From NCBI RefSeq assembly GCF_017792025.1, contig NZ_CP046956.1:496001-560000 (forward strand): a DNA stretch of 64,000 nt, read 5' to 3'. Positions 42,334 through 51,527 of this stretch are shown here, in pieces. A program made the position numbers and the translations under genes. Every line of letters starts with the position of its first letter. Positions within the stretch are counted from its first letter, which is position 1. A model generated the notes under the pieces. It ran no database searches. It was not told the DNA's origin and saw nothing but the letters and a program-made list of their open reading frames with translations. The stretch comes from Sediminibacillus dalangtanensis (GTDB lineage: Bacteria; Bacillota; Bacilli; Bacillales; Amphibacillaceae).

Positions 42334-43914
42334 ATGGATAAAAAAGAGCTGATTGCTCCGGAAAATTACAACATTGCAATGGAAGTAGAGAAGTATGCCA
42401 GCGGTCCGGAACGGAAGGCGTTGATTTATGAAGATAATGAGGGAAACCAACAGGAAATCACCTATCAAGAGCTGCTGGTTAACGTTAACAAGATCGGAAA
42501 TGTGTTTTTATCCAATGGTCTCAAAAAAGGGGACAAGGTATTAGTCATGATGCCCCGGTTGATCGAGTCGTACCAAATTTACATGGCTGCTCTTAAAACC
42601 GGTGTTATTATCATTCCTAGTTCAGAGATGCTGCGCACGAAGGACTTACAGTACCGGGTCACACATGGAGAAGTTGCTGGTATCATCAGCTATCATCCAT
42701 TTGTTGAACAATTCACAGGAATTAAAGAATATGATGAATTAATCAAGTTTTCGGTCGGCGGTGAAGTGGAAGGATGGCATCACCTTGACCAACTGAAAGA
42801 AAAGGCGTCAGATCAACTGGAAATGGCTTCGACGACCAGGGACGATATCGCCTTTCTTCCATACACGTCTGGAACGACCGGCAATCCAAAGGGGGTTGTC
42901 CATACACATGGCTGGGGTTTTGCCCATCTGAAAACGGCAGCGAATAACTGGCTGGCAATCGAAGACGGAGACGTAGTTTGGGCGACAGCTGCTCCAGGCT
43001 GGCAAAAATGGGTGTGGAGCCCACTTTTGTCTGTACTCGGTTCCGGTGCCACCGGACTGGTTTATAATGGAAAATTCGAGGCGAAGAAGTACTTGTCTCT
43101 ATTAGAAAAGCATGAAGTAAATGTTCTTTGCTGTACTCCGACGGAATATCGGTTGATGGCCAAGCTGGATAATTTGGACAGTTACTCGTTAACCAAGCTG
43201 CACAGTGCCGTATCGGCAGGAGAGCCTTTGAACCGCGAAGTAATCGATACATTCCGGAAGTACTTCGATATCACGGTGCGTGATGGTTACGGGCAAACTG
43301 AAAACACCCTGCTGCTCGGATTCATGAAAGGTATGGAGGTAAAACCCGGATCAATGGGCAAGCCCACCCCAGGTAATGAAGTCGAATTGATCGACGAAGA
43401 TGGAAACCCGGTGGCAGTTGGCAAGGTCGGGGATATTGCCATACCGCTTGATACGCCTGCCTTGTTCAAGGAATATTATAAAGATCCGGAACGTACCAAA
43501 AAATCGCTGCGAGGTAACTATTATGTCACCGGCGACCAGGCATCAAAGGATGAGGACGGCTATTACTGGTTCGAAGGGCGAAGTGATGACATCATCATTA
43601 GCTCTGGTTACACAATCGGGCCGTTCGAGGTGGAAGACGCTTTGGTCAAACATAAAGCGGTCAAGGAATGTGCCGTCGTAGCCAGTCCCGACCCGGACAG
43701 AGGTAATGTGGTCAAGGCATTTATTGTCCTTCAGCCGAATGTAGATAAAAATAAGGAAGGCCTTGTCAAGGAATTGCAGGACTTTGCCAAAAAGTGGACC
43801 GCTCCTTACAAGTATCCTAGAAAAATAGAGTTTATCGAGGAGCTGCCGAAAACCTCTTCAGGTAAAATAAGAAGAATCGAACTGCGCCAAAAAGAAAAAG
43901 CAACCACTAACTAA
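42334..43914 (+). CDS. acyl-CoA synthetase (MbmA/AcsM/YtcI-like)
   Basis: A 526-residue adenylate-forming ligase that activates a short or medium carboxylic acid to its CoA ester via an acyl-AMP. The P-loop is LPYTSGTTGNPKGVVHTHGW, followed by DGYGQTENT, then YVTGDQASKDEDGYYWFEGR. The catalytic lysine is in KTSSGKIRRIEL. The composition resembles B. subtilis YtcI/AcsA relatives. ATG 42334 is 8 bases from GAGGG. A cre-like site and promoter precede it, suggesting carbon-catabolite control. A GGGG-type hairpin follows. Confidence 0.92.
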   Translation: MDKKELIAPENYNIAMEVEKYASGPERKALIYEDNEGNQQEITYQELLVNVNKIGNVFLSNGLKKGDKVLVMMPRLIESYQIYMAALKTGVIIIPSSEMLRTKDLQYRVTHGEVAGIISYHPFVEQFTGIKEYDELIKFSVGGEVEGWHHLDQLKEKASDQLEMASTTRDDIAFLPYTSGTTGNPKGVVHTHGWGFAHLKTAANNWLAIEDGDVVWATAAPGWQKWVWSPLLSVLGSGATGLVYNGKFEAKKYLSLLEKHEVNVLCCTPTEYRLMAKLDNLDSYSLTKLHSAVSAGEPLNREVIDTFRKYFDITVRDGYGQTENTLLLGFMKGMEVKPGSMGKPTPGNEVELIDEDGNPVAVGKVGDIAIPLDTPALFKEYYKDPERTKKSLRGNYYVTGDQASKDEDGYYWFEGRSDDIIISSGYTIGPFEVEDALVKHKAVKECAVVASPDPDRGNVVKAFIVLQPNVDKNKEGLVKELQDFAKKWTAPYKYPRKIEFIEELPKTSSGKIRRIELRQKEKATTN

Positions 43915-43919
43915 TAGGC

Positions 43920-43958
43920 GGGGACAGTCCCTTGTTCTCAGAACCAGGGACTGTCCCC
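43920..43958. repeat. inverted GGGGACAGTCCC pair, possible terminator
   Basis: GGGGACAGTCCCT and AGGGACTGTCCCC are inverted copies enclosing GTTCT/AGAAC, giving a long stem five bases past the synthetase stop. There is no T tract. Confidence 0.8.
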
Positions 43959-44053
43959 CAACGCTTTAGAGTGATAAAGGGGTATTTGCGAATCTAGTAG
44001 GATGTGTTATGCTTGGGATAAATGAAGAGCTATTCTAATAGGAGGAGAACAGA

Positions 44054-44203
44054 TTGAAAATCTTACGCGAACTTGGATGGGTTGTACTGCTGGCTTCTAT
44101 TTTGATTATGATTCCCTTCAAGGTGATCGGTCCGCTTCAGCAAGAATTGCCGAACACAGAAGCGGAAGAAAGCTCGTCCGTCAATGAATCGGTTCATGAA
44201 TAG
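44054..44203 (+). CDS. small single-helix membrane protein
   Basis: 49 residues starting at TTG, 8 bases from AGGAGGAG. One membrane helix (LGWVVLLASILIMIPFKVIG) is followed by an acidic Ser/Glu tail (NTEAEESSSVNESVHE). The strong site and the terminator-like hairpin at 44272 support a real gene. Family not recognised; it could be a regulatory peptide at the membrane. Confidence 0.6.
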   Translation: MKILRELGWVVLLASILIMIPFKVIGPLQQELPNTEAEESSSVNESVHE

Positions 44204-44271
44204 CTGTTCAGGTAACTACAATCCTGATTGCAAATGCGCATTTATATAAAGAAATATTTTTCTTACATTTA

Positions 44272-44303
44272 CTAAGCCATTCCGGAAGCGGAATGGCTTT
44301 TCT
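44272..44303 (+). terminator. terminator of the small membrane protein gene
   Basis: AAGCCATTCCG pairs with CGGAATGGCTT, followed by TTCTT. Confidence 0.8.
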
Positions 44304-44390
44304 TAATCGAAAGCTATGATAGACGATAATGTAGATTATTGGAGTTCCTCTTCCTCCTTTTAATTAATACTCCTATTTGTTTAATACGCA

Positions 44391-44798
44391 TCATCTCTCT
44401 AAAGTTGTCAAAGATGAAGTGGTTAGTTCTTCGCTTTCTATAACGATTGCAGTTAAACCTGTACTTGTTTTCGTTTCGTGCCATTCATCTTTATCCCAAA
44501 ATACCGCTTCGCCACAATGAATTTTGAAATACTCATCCGTTTCGCCTCTAACCCAACCTTCTCCGTTTACAATTAATAGTAGCTGAGGGACAACAGCTTG
44601 ATGATAACCAATTATTCCATTACCATCTAAGTGCATACAAGCAATATGAGCTGCTTTCTTTGTCTGCGTAATTCGTGAAATCACAAAATCAGAGTCGAAT
44701 TTTGTGATTTTCTTACCTGTCTCTTTTTTAAAGTGATATATTTCCATAATACCTCCGACATCTACTACTTTATTGCCCTCTCGGTTGTTTTCATTCAT
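44391..44798 (-). CDS. cupin-domain protein
   Basis: A 135-residue single cupin. Motif 1 region IGYHQAVVPQLLLIVNGEGW keeps one histidine and the beta-barrel pattern. Motif 2 region CGEAVFWDKDEWHETKT has H in place. A metal site is possible but incomplete. The ATG at 44798 follows AGGTGAT; a second ATG at 44747 behind GGAGG would drop the polar first 17 residues and is an alternative start. Possibly a small-molecule-binding or isomerase protein; no context. Confidence 0.8.
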   Translation of the reverse strand: MNENNREGNKVVDVGGIMEIYHFKKETGKKITKFDSDFVISRITQTKKAAHIACMHLDGNGIIGYHQAVVPQLLLIVNGEGWVRGETDEYFKIHCGEAVFWDKDEWHETKTSTGLTAIVIESEELTTSSLTTLER

Positions 44799-45045
44799 AG
44801 TTTATCACCTATTAATCATGCGGAAAATATTGATAGCCTTGTTATCATCCAGTTGTTCATCTACACAATGTTTAACAAAATCCTCTGCCTATTGGTAATT
44901 GAGAACAAACAATAAATTTGACCATTTTTGATTAAAGGAATAAAATAGCGGGTAATAGGATGAAAGCAAGGGTTTATCCTTCTCAACCTCAGACAGGCTA
45001 ATACAGCCAATTCTAAATTTATTTATAAAAATTCTAATGTAGGGG

Positions 45046-45105
45046 TTGAAAGTCAAAGAAAGTCAAACTATAATAAAAGTAAGGTCAAAGATAGTCAAAG
45101 TCAAA
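45046..45105 (+). promoter_or_regulatory. clpE promoter with two CtsR operators
   Basis: -35 TTGAAA (45046-45051), 17 bases, -10 TATAAT (45069-45074). CtsR direct repeats AGTCAAA-GAA-AGTCAAA (45051-45067) overlap the promoter and GGTCAAA-GAT-AGTCAAA (45083-45099) covers the start region; a further AGTCAAA overlaps at 45099-45105. This fits CtsR repression relieved by heat or protein damage. The rest of 44799-45045 shows no gene. Confidence 0.93.
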
Positions 45106-45149
45106 GACCAAACTACTTACCTTATATATCTGAAGGAGGGAAAGCGAAT

Positions 45150-47291
45150 ATGCAATGCCAAAATTGCGGTGTTCGTGAAGCAACCATTAATGTAAACCTT
45201 CGTTTTAATAATCAAACACAACAATTGAACTTATGCGAAACGTGCTTTCAAGAAATAAAAAATAGTGCAAAAAATCCATCCGGCTTTTTCAACCAAGGCG
45301 GTATGGACTTCAACCAATTCTTTGGCGGGGGAGCTTCTCCGTTTGAAGGATTCCAGCAAGGAGGCGGTCAGGCGCAACAACAGCAAGCCAACGGCGGAAA
45401 AGGCGGCGGTTTGCTGGACGAGCTTGGCAGAAACCTCTCACATGCTGCGAAAGCAGGTTTGATTGATCCGGTTATCGGACGTCAAAATGAAGTGAAACGT
45501 GTGATTGAGACATTAAATAGAAGGAACAAAAACAATCCGGTTCTTATCGGGGAACCTGGTGTAGGGAAAACGGCGATTGCAGAAGGCCTTGCCTTGAAGA
45601 TCGCTGAAGGCGACGTTCCTGCTAAACTGATGAACAAAGAAATTTATCTGCTGGACGTAGCCTCTCTGGTAGCCAACACAGGCATCAGAGGCCAGTTCGA
45701 AGAGCGTATGAAACAGCTTGTATCCGAACTGCAAAACAGAAAAAACGTCATCCTGTTTGTCGATGAAGTACATCAACTAGTCGGCGCAGGTACAGCTGAA
45801 AGCTCCCAAATGGATGCCGGCAACATCTTAAAGCCCGCTTTGGCTAGAGGGGAACTGCAATTAGTCGGTGCAACGACGTTGAAAGAGTACCGCAAAATTG
45901 AGAAGGACGCAGCGCTGGAACGCCGTTTCCAACCAATTATTGTGAAAGAGCCAAGCGTCGAAGAAGCAGTGCAAATCCTGCAAGGGCTGCAAGAGCGTTA
46001 TGAAAACTACCATCAAGTAAGCTATACAGACGAAGCCATCCGCGGTGCGGTAACGTTGTCACAGCGTTACCTACAGGACAGATTCCTGCCGGATAAAGCG
46101 ATCGACTTGATGGATGAGGCGGGAGCGCGTTTGAATCTTGCCAATTCCCAATCCGATAAGGATGCCATCCAAAAACGCCTGGATGAGCTTCATGAGGAAA
46201 AAATGCAAGCGGCAGAAAAAGAGGACTATGAACGTGCTGCCAACTTGAGACACCAGGAAATCAAGCTGGAAAAACAACTGGAAGAAGCAACAGAGGCACC
46301 TGCTGCCGAAGTGACAGTAGAAGATATTCAGTTGCTTGTAGAAGAAAAAACCGGTATTCCGGTTCGGAAAATCCAATCCGACGAGCAGCAAAAAATGAAG
46401 TATTTGGCAAAAAATCTTTCCGAAAAAGTAATTGGACAAGATGTTGCGGTGCAAAAAGTGGCCAAAGCTGTACGACGCAGCCGCGCCGGCTTGAAATCAA
46501 AACATCGTCCAATCGGTTCCTTCCTGTTTGTCGGCCCGACTGGTGTTGGTAAAACAGAATTGACCAAGGCGCTGGCAGAAGAGCTTTTCGGTACAAAAGA
46601 ATCGTTGATCCGTCTTGATATGAGTGAGTACATGGAGAAACATTCTGTGTCTAAAATCATCGGTTCCCCTCCAGGTTATGTCGGCCATGAGGAAGCCGGA
46701 CAACTGACAGAACGTGTGCGCCGCAATCCGTACAGCTTGATTTTGCTGGATGAGATTGAAAAAGCTCATCCGGACGTCCAAAACATGTTCCTGCAAATCA
46801 TGGAAGATGGTCATCTAACCGACAGCCATGGCCGCAGGGTGAGCTTTAAAGAAACAGTCATCATTATGACAAGTAATGCGGGAACCGGCGACAAGCAAAT
46901 TTCAGTTGGATTCACCAACACAACAAATGAAGCAGTTTCAACCCTGGAAAATCTCAGCGAATACTTCAAGCCAGAATTCTTGAACCGGTTCGACGCAATC
47001 ATTCCATTCAATGAATTACAAGAATCCGACTTAATTCAGATTGTCGATTTGATGATTGCCGAATTGGAAGAAACGTTGAAAGAAGAAGGATTGACCATTA
47101 CGATTTCCGACGATGCGAAAAGATACCTTGCTGACAAAGGATATGACCCTCGCTTCGGTGCAAGACCGCTCCGCCGTGTCATCCAAGAAAAAGTCGAGGA
47201 TGGTATCACCGACCTCGTATTGGATGAAGAAGATATCAAGTCGATAAACGTCGAACTTGTGGAAAATGAAATCAATGTAGTAAACGCATAA
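45150..47291 (+). CDS. clpE: ClpE, ATP-dependent protease ATPase subunit
   Basis: A 713-residue Clp/Hsp100 ATPase that unfolds damaged proteins for ClpP. The N-terminal zinc finger (C3, C6, C29, C32) defines ClpE. A Gly/Gln-rich linker follows. AAA-1 has [13 protein letters not shown], a UVR-type middle segment [20 protein letters not shown] comes next, and AAA-2 has [21 protein letters not shown]. subtilis ClpE is 699 residues; the extra length lies in the Gln-rich linker. The GAAGGAGGG site and CtsR boxes upstream agree with stress induction. The terminator follows 10 bases after. Confidence 0.97.
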   Translation: MQCQNCGVREATINVNLRFNNQTQQLNLCETCFQEIKNSAKNPSGFFNQGGMDFNQFFGGGASPFEGFQQGGGQAQQQQANGGKGGGLLDELGRNLSHAAKAGLIDPVIGRQNEVKRVIETLNRRNKNNPVLIGEPGVGKTAIAEGLALKIAEGDVPAKLMNKEIYLLDVASLVANTGIRGQFEERMKQLVSELQNRKNVILFVDEVHQLVGAGTAESSQMDAGNILKPALARGELQLVGATTLKEYRKIEKDAALERRFQPIIVKEPSVEEAVQILQGLQERYENYHQVSYTDEAIRGAVTLSQRYLQDRFLPDKAIDLMDEAGARLNLANSQSDKDAIQKRLDELHEEKMQAAEKEDYERAANLRHQEIKLEKQLEEATEAPAAEVTVEDIQLLVEEKTGIPVRKIQSDEQQKMKYLAKNLSEKVIGQDVAVQKVAKAVRRSRAGLKSKHRPIGSFLFVGPTGVGKTELTKALAEELFGTKESLIRLDMSEYMEKHSVSKIIGSPPGYVGHEEAGQLTERVRRNPYSLILLDEIEKAHPDVQNMFLQIMEDGHLTDSHGRRVSFKETVIIMTSNAGTGDKQISVGFTNTTNEAVSTLENLSEYFKPEFLNRFDAIIPFNELQESDLIQIVDLMIAELEETLKEEGLTITISDDAKRYLADKGYDPRFGARPLRRVIQEKVEDGITDLVLDEEDIKSINVELVENEINVVNA

Positions 47292-47301
47292 GCAAGAAAT
47301 G

Positions 47302-47333
47302 TGGCTGGTCCCTGATAGGGGCCGGCTTTTTTA
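47302..47333 (+). terminator. terminator of clpE
   Basis: GGCTGGTCCCT pairs with AGGGGCCGGC, followed by TTTTTT. Confidence 0.85.
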
Positions 47334-47541
47334 CATATTCAAAAAGCATTTGTTTTACAAAGACGGTTATTCCCTATGCTGAAACATTCAGGAAGCTTTC
47401 AAGCGAAATGAATACTGCTGCTGCAATCAAAGCGAATGTTTTCTTTTTGGTTTTTCCTGCTCCAGTCGGCTTCCCACCGCATAAAACCACGGGTTCTTTC
47501 TAATTATAAGGTTAACCATCACGTTGACGGAGGTTTTTTAT

Positions 47542-48402
47542 GTGGCAAGGCTGATTGCTGCTTTTGTTATGGTATGTTTGATTGCGATAATCCTCCCTAT
47601 TACTGCAGCCGGCCGCCATGCAGAAAACGAGCTGCAGGTGCATTTCATCGATGTCGGACAGGGCGACAGCATTCTGATAGAAGCACCGAACGGACGAAAA
47701 ATGCTGGTGGATGGAGGACCGCCGTCTGCAGCGGAAAAAGTGACTGAATATCTTAAGGAAAGAGGAATCAACAAGCTGGACCTGGTTGTAGCGACTCACC
47801 CGGATATCGATCATATCGGCGGACTCGTCGAAGTTTTGGATGAATTTGACGTCAAGCATTTGATCGACAGCGGCAAGCTCTATACCACCTCTACCTATTT
47901 TCACTATTTACAGCAAATCAAAAAGAAAAAAATACCAGTGACGGTTGCAGTGGGGGAAGAGAATATTGTCATCGATCCGCAGCTCACAATCCGTGTTTTG
48001 AATACACAAAATGCCTTCAAAACAAATAATCAGTCGTCGATTGCTCTTTCTTTAAGGTACGGCCGTGTAGACTTTTTGCTGATGGCTGACGTGGAGACAA
48101 TCCAGGAACAAAATATTCTGGACGTGAAACAGCTGCAAGCAGAAATATTGAAGGTGGCACATCATGGAAGTGGAACCAGTACCTCGTTTGATTTTATCCG
48201 GGAAGTACGGCCGGAAACCGCGATTTTGTCTTACAGTAAGAACAATGAATTCGGGCATCCTGTCGACAGGGTAGTTGATTACCTGCAGCTTGCCGGCGCC
48301 ACCATTTACTCGACTGCCAAGGTCGGGGATATTGTGATCCGGACAGATGGGAACACCTATGACGTGGATGTTTCAGGTACAGATCGGGTTTTGAACTATT
48401 AA
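47542..48402 (+). CDS. ComEC/Rec2-type metallo-beta-lactamase-fold hydrolase, exported
   Basis: A 286-residue protein. An N-terminal membrane or signal segment (LIAAFVMVCLIAIILPITAA) is followed by the MBL domain of ComEC type: VHFIDVGQGDSILIEAPNGR, then MLVDGG, the metal motif ATHPDIDHIGG, and KVAHHGSGTSTSFDF. The competence transmembrane domain is absent. Such stand-alone proteins are secreted or membrane-tethered; they may be nucleases. GTG 47542 is 8 bases from GGAGG; TTG 47524 would lie upstream of the site. A terminator follows, shared with the converging stress gene. Confidence 0.88.
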   Translation: MARLIAAFVMVCLIAIILPITAAGRHAENELQVHFIDVGQGDSILIEAPNGRKMLVDGGPPSAAEKVTEYLKERGINKLDLVVATHPDIDHIGGLVEVLDEFDVKHLIDSGKLYTTSTYFHYLQQIKKKKIPVTVAVGEENIVIDPQLTIRVLNTQNAFKTNNQSSIALSLRYGRVDFLLMADVETIQEQNILDVKQLQAEILKVAHHGSGTSTSFDFIREVRPETAILSYSKNNEFGHPVDRVVDYLQLAGATIYSTAKVGDIVIRTDGNTYDVDVSGTDRVLNY

Positions 48403-48417
48403 ACGGTTTCCGATATA

Positions 48418-48450
48418 AAAAAGGCTGGCTCCTTTCGGAACCAACCTTAA
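48418..48450 (-). terminator. terminator of the KGG-repeat gene (bidirectional)
   Basis: On the minus strand AAGGTTGGTTCC pairs with GGAGCCAGCCTT around GAAA, followed by TTTT. Confidence 0.85.
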
Positions 48451-48471
48451 TCATTTCTGTTGCTGAAAATA

Positions 48472-49053
48472 TTATTTGTTGTTATTATTGTTTCTAGAGC
48501 GACTATTACCGCCTTTTTGACCGATTTCTTCATAGAATTCACGGTCATATTTGTCGCTAGTAGTGTTACCGCCTTTTTGGCCAATTTCCTGGAAGTGATC
48601 TTTGTCATATTTATCGCTTACAGTGTTACCGCCTTTTTGGCCAATCTCTTGGAAATGGTCTTGACCATATTTATCGCTTACGGTCTTACCGCCTTTTTGA
48701 CCGATTTCTTGAAAATGGTCTTGACCATATTTATCACTTACAGTGTTACCGCCTTTTTGTCCAATCTCCTGGAAGTGATCTTTGTCATATTTGTCGCTTA
48801 CAGTGTTACCGCCTTTTTGTCCAATCTCCTGGAAGTGTTCTTTATCATATTTGTCGCTTACAGTGTTACCGCCTTTTTGGCCAATTTCCTGGAAGTGATC
48901 TTTGTCATATTTATCGCTTACAGTGTTACCGCCTTTTTGTCCGATTTCTTGGAAGTGGTCTTTGTCATATTTGTTGCTTACAGCGTTACCGCCTTTTTGA
49001 CCTGCTTCTTCTACAGACATCTTATTGTTTCTGCGTTTATTATTGTTTGCCAT
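48472..49053 (-). CDS. GsiB-like KGG-repeat general stress protein
   Basis: A 193-residue, very hydrophilic protein. It has nine KGG motifs, eight within near-identical 20-residue units (KYDKDHFQEIGQKGGNTVSD), encoded by 60-bp tandem repeats, and Asn-rich ends. This is the layout of GsiB, the glucose-starvation and SigB-dependent protein of B. subtilis that resembles desiccation-related LEA proteins. It is probably an intrinsically disordered cytoplasmic protectant. AAAGGAGG precedes the ATG. A SigB-type promoter lies 40-64 bases upstream. The opposite strand is open by chance because of the repeat. Confidence 0.93.
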   Translation of the reverse strand: MANNNKRRNNKMSVEEAGQKGGNAVSNKYDKDHFQEIGQKGGNTVSDKYDKDHFQEIGQKGGNTVSDKYDKEHFQEIGQKGGNTVSDKYDKDHFQEIGQKGGNTVSDKYGQDHFQEIGQKGGKTVSDKYGQDHFQEIGQKGGNTVSDKYDKDHFQEIGQKGGNTTSDKYDREFYEEIGQKGGNSRSRNNNNNK

Positions 49054-49092
49054 CTTTATCTTTCCTCCTTTAAATTGTTTTCACTACTACGA

Positions 49093-49117
49093 ATTCCACG
49101 TATGGACGCTTTTAAAC
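49093..49117 (-). promoter_or_regulatory. SigB-type promoter of the KGG-repeat gene
   Basis: Minus strand GTTTAA (49117-49112), 13 bases, TGGAAT (49098-49093). The -35 is exact for SigB and the -10 agrees with GGGWAW at five positions. The remaining intergenic bases to 49381 show nothing else clear. Confidence 0.75.
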
Positions 49118-49381
49118 TTTTCTTCTTCGAAGAGGCTACTTTCGATTCATGAATTTTACTTCAATTGGAAACTCTATCAGTCTCTTTATCTACTTAACTT
49201 TATTGGCAGCCGAAGGAAGGCTGGAATACTTGCCAAAGTTTTAACTATTGTTTTATACTTAAATGTTAGAAAATTCAATCAATAAAACAGGCTGCCGTGC
49301 GGTTTTTGATGATAAGGAAGAGGGAATATCTCCTTATAGAAGTTAGTATATTATTCCAAATGATAATGGAGGTAACCCGAA

Positions 49382-50242
49382 TTGATGATAAAATCAGAAG
49401 AAAAGACCGTTGAGTGTACGACAGAATATCACAAGCTTGAAACGTTATTCATTTGCAGGCCGAAATATATGGAAATCACCGAAATTATTAACGAAACACA
49501 ACGGTATTATATCAATGGTAATATCGACGTCGATTTGGCGATGGAACAACATGAGGATTTTGCCCGGGCACTGGAAAAACACGGAGCGGAAGTTATCCGG
49601 CTGGAACCAGAACATCAGCTCAATGAACAAGTTTTTACCCGGGACATCGGTTTTTGCATTGGCGAACGATTGTTTTTATCGGAAATGAAGACAAATATCC
49701 GTGGCGCCGAAGTAGATGTGTTAAAACAAAACCTACAGGAGAAAAACATCGCTTATCATCGCCCTTTTTTACAATCGATTGAAGGCGGAGACGTGATGGT
49801 CGATGGAGATAAAATCTGGGTCGGTATCAGCAAAAGGACCACGAAAGAAGCGGTGGAGACACTGCAGTCGCAGCTGGGGAACGATTACCAGGTGATCCCG
49901 CTCCCTATTGATAAAAGTATTCTTCATCTTGATTGCGCATTTAATGTACTTAGTCCCGACTGGGCGCTGGTGTATCCCGATGCATTTGCCCCGGAAGATT
50001 ATCAGAAACTGAAAGAAAACTATCAACTGATTGAAGTTTCCGCTGCAGAGCAGTTTTCCATGGGAACCAACGTACTTTCCATTGGTGGTGGAAAAGTGAT
50101 CAGCATGCCGCAAAACAAGGATGTTAATGAAAAAATGAGACAAACCGGTTTCCAAGTGATCGAAGTGGAGTTTTCCGAAATAATAAAATCGGGAGGATCT
50201 TTCCGTTGTTGCAGTCTCCCGGTTTACCGGTCCAATAGTTGA
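49382..50242 (+). CDS. dimethylarginine dimethylaminohydrolase-like protein (YkgA-like)
   Basis: A 286-residue pentein-fold hydrolase of the guanidino-group modifying superfamily. Substrate and catalytic motifs: TRDIGF, SIEGGDVMVDG, the catalytic His in HLDCAFNVL, and nucleophile cysteine in GGSFRCCSLPV (C276 or C277) at the C-terminus. Members hydrolyse methylated arginine or transfer amidino groups; B. subtilis YkgA is the same length. The start is TTG 49382 (9 bases from GGAGG) or ATG 49385. It is cytoplasmic. A hairpin at 50250-50274 may terminate it. Confidence 0.87.
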   Translation: MMIKSEEKTVECTTEYHKLETLFICRPKYMEITEIINETQRYYINGNIDVDLAMEQHEDFARALEKHGAEVIRLEPEHQLNEQVFTRDIGFCIGERLFLSEMKTNIRGAEVDVLKQNLQEKNIAYHRPFLQSIEGGDVMVDGDKIWVGISKRTTKEAVETLQSQLGNDYQVIPLPIDKSILHLDCAFNVLSPDWALVYPDAFAPEDYQKLKENYQLIEVSAAEQFSMGTNVLSIGGGKVISMPQNKDVNEKMRQTGFQVIEVEFSEIIKSGGSFRCCSLPVYRSNS

Positions 50243-50249
50243 TAAAAAA

Positions 50250-50274
50250 GAAGCCGCCGTGATTGGCAGCTTCT
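50250..50274 (+). terminator. weak terminator-like hairpin
   Basis: GAAGCCGCC pairs with GGCAGCTTC with one mismatch, followed by TCTCTTATG. Confidence 0.45.
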
Positions 50275-50289
50275 CTCTTATGATCGATT

Positions 50290-50490
50290 TGTTGTAATTG
50301 ATCAACTTCGTCCGGTATTTCTTTCAGGTCGATTTGATCTGCTTTTCCTGGTATTGATCTTCTTTCAGGCAGAGTTGATCTACGTTTCCTGCCATTTGCT
50401 CATCATTCAGGCAGAGTTAATCCACTTCACCAGGTACTTGATTTACTTCCAGGTCGATCTATCAGCCTTTTCCTGGAAATACTCTTCTTT
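50290..50490. repeat. degenerate 42-bp tandem repeat
   Basis: About five diverged units with boundaries at GTTGATCTAC/GTTAATCCAC/TTTGATCTGC and closing TTTCAGGCAGA or TTCCAGGTCGA. Units 2 to 4 are 41-42 bases and unit 1 lacks six. Stop codons appear in the minus-strand frames, so it is not an intact coding repeat. Confidence 0.6.
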
Positions 50491-50492
50491 TC

Positions 50493-51218
50493 TCACTCAG
50501 ATAAAACTGTAACCAACATAAGCACAAAAAAGAAAACGGAATTGAGGATTTCCAGGATGCCGATTTTTTTAATAGAAAGCGTTCTTCCCGGCAGCAGCCA
50601 GGCTCTTAACAAGCTTGGAAAGTAAGCGACCGCCAGCCATAATCCTACAATGAAAAAAAGACCAATCGTGAGTAAAAGATGATAACACCAGGAAAAGTAC
50701 AGAAACTGCCGGTTTTTCTTTTGTCTGATCATCGTTTTTACGTAAAAAATACTGCCGAAAAAGAATAAAAAGTTATAGGCTGCCAATACAATTGCTGTTT
50801 GATCAATGGTTCCGGTGCCGAGAAAGTAGCTGGCCAGTCCGCCGATACAAAAGGTGACCACAGCAACCACATCATTGAGGAAAGCTCTTTCCTTTTTCTG
50901 TTTGGCAAAGTAAATATTGATCCAAAACAAGGGAAGCATAGAAATGCCGAAGAAAATCAAGCGCCACTCTGTCCAAAGTACTGGGAGCAGAAACAGCAGG
51001 GCGGCAAGACCGAATAGAATTGCTCCTTTTTTATAATGGGAGTTGTTCCGTTTCTTCTTGAACACCATGATAAACGGATAAGATGACAAATATAAACACA
51101 GCCACCCTAGAAACAAAGGAATATGCCAGAATGTAAAGCGGCCGGCAATGGATCCGAGGAAGAAAGGGATAATCAGCATTGCCCAGGCACCGTGCTGCTT
51201 CGGGAGTAGTTTTTTCAT
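50493..51218 (-). CDS. YwiC-like membrane protein
   Basis: A 241-residue integral membrane protein with about seven helices. The N-terminus LLPKQHGAWAMLIIPFFLGS is the YwiC family signature, followed by KERAFLNDVVAVVTFCIGGL. Function unknown; B. subtilis ywiC lies near fnr and the nitrate respiration genes, but no such genes occur here. I start at ATG 51218, 9 bases from AAAGGAG; the in-frame extension to 51254 has no site. Confidence 0.9.
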   Translation of the reverse strand: MKKLLPKQHGAWAMLIIPFFLGSIAGRFTFWHIPLFLGWLCLYLSSYPFIMVFKKKRNNSHYKKGAILFGLAALLFLLPVLWTEWRLIFFGISMLPLFWINIYFAKQKKERAFLNDVVAVVTFCIGGLASYFLGTGTIDQTAIVLAAYNFLFFFGSIFYVKTMIRQKKNRQFLYFSWCYHLLLTIGLFFIVGLWLAVAYFPSLLRAWLLPGRTLSIKKIGILEILNSVFFFVLMLVTVLSE

Positions 51219-51353
51219 TAGAAAAACTCCTTTAAAGGAATTGGTTTCTTCCATTATACTGGTTGGGATAGAGAGGTACCGTGAGATTTATCACACGAAT
51301 GAACTGGAATATGCCTGATCATTGTATTGGAAACACATTTTTTGCTCAACCTC

Positions 51354-51383
51354 TTGCAAAACAGCTCGGTAATGGTATATAAT
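51354..51383 (+). promoter_or_regulatory. promoter of tRNA-Ala
   Basis: TTGCAA (51354-51359), 18 bases, TATAAT (51378-51383), 40 bases before the tRNA. Confidence 0.8.
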
Positions 51384-51422
51384 ACTTCTTGTCTGAGTCA
51401 AACAGGAATAGTAATCGAATAC

Positions 51423-51495
51423 GGGGCATTAGCTCAGCTGGGAGAGCGCTACACTGGCAGTGTAGAGGTCAGCGGTTCGAGCCCGCTATGCTCCA
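51423..51495 (+). tRNA. tRNA-Ala (anticodon GGC)
   Basis: 73 bases. Acceptor GGGGCAT pairs with ATGCTCC (one G-U). D arm GCTC..GAGC, anticodon stem CTACA/TGTAG with loop CTGGCAG giving anticodon GGC, T arm AGCGG-TTCGAGC-CCGCT. Discriminator A; CCA is not encoded. It reads alanine GCC/GCU codons. Single gene with its own promoter and terminator, not part of an rRNA operon here. Confidence 0.97.
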
Positions 51496-51499
51496 TCAC

Positions 51500-51527
51500 T
51501 CAACCCCTTGTCTATCAAGGGGTTTTG
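51500..51527 (+). terminator. terminator of tRNA-Ala
   Basis: AACCCCTTG pairs with CAAGGGGTT around TCTAT, followed by TT. Confidence 0.85.

Noticed and set aside
43920..43958. Standard rho-independent terminator for the acyl-CoA synthetase
   Set aside because: The stem is strong but belongs to the dispersed GGGG palindrome family and has no T tract, so it is listed as a repeat.
48500..49010. Regular repeats suspected as a CRISPR array
   Set aside because: The 60-bp units are contiguous without unique spacers and translate into KGG modules.
48460..49152. 230-codon hydrophobic repeat frame on the plus strand opposite the KGG gene
   Set aside because: It is an antisense image of the 60-bp repeats. 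The minus-strand gene has a ribosome binding site, a SigB-type promoter, a terminator and a known family.
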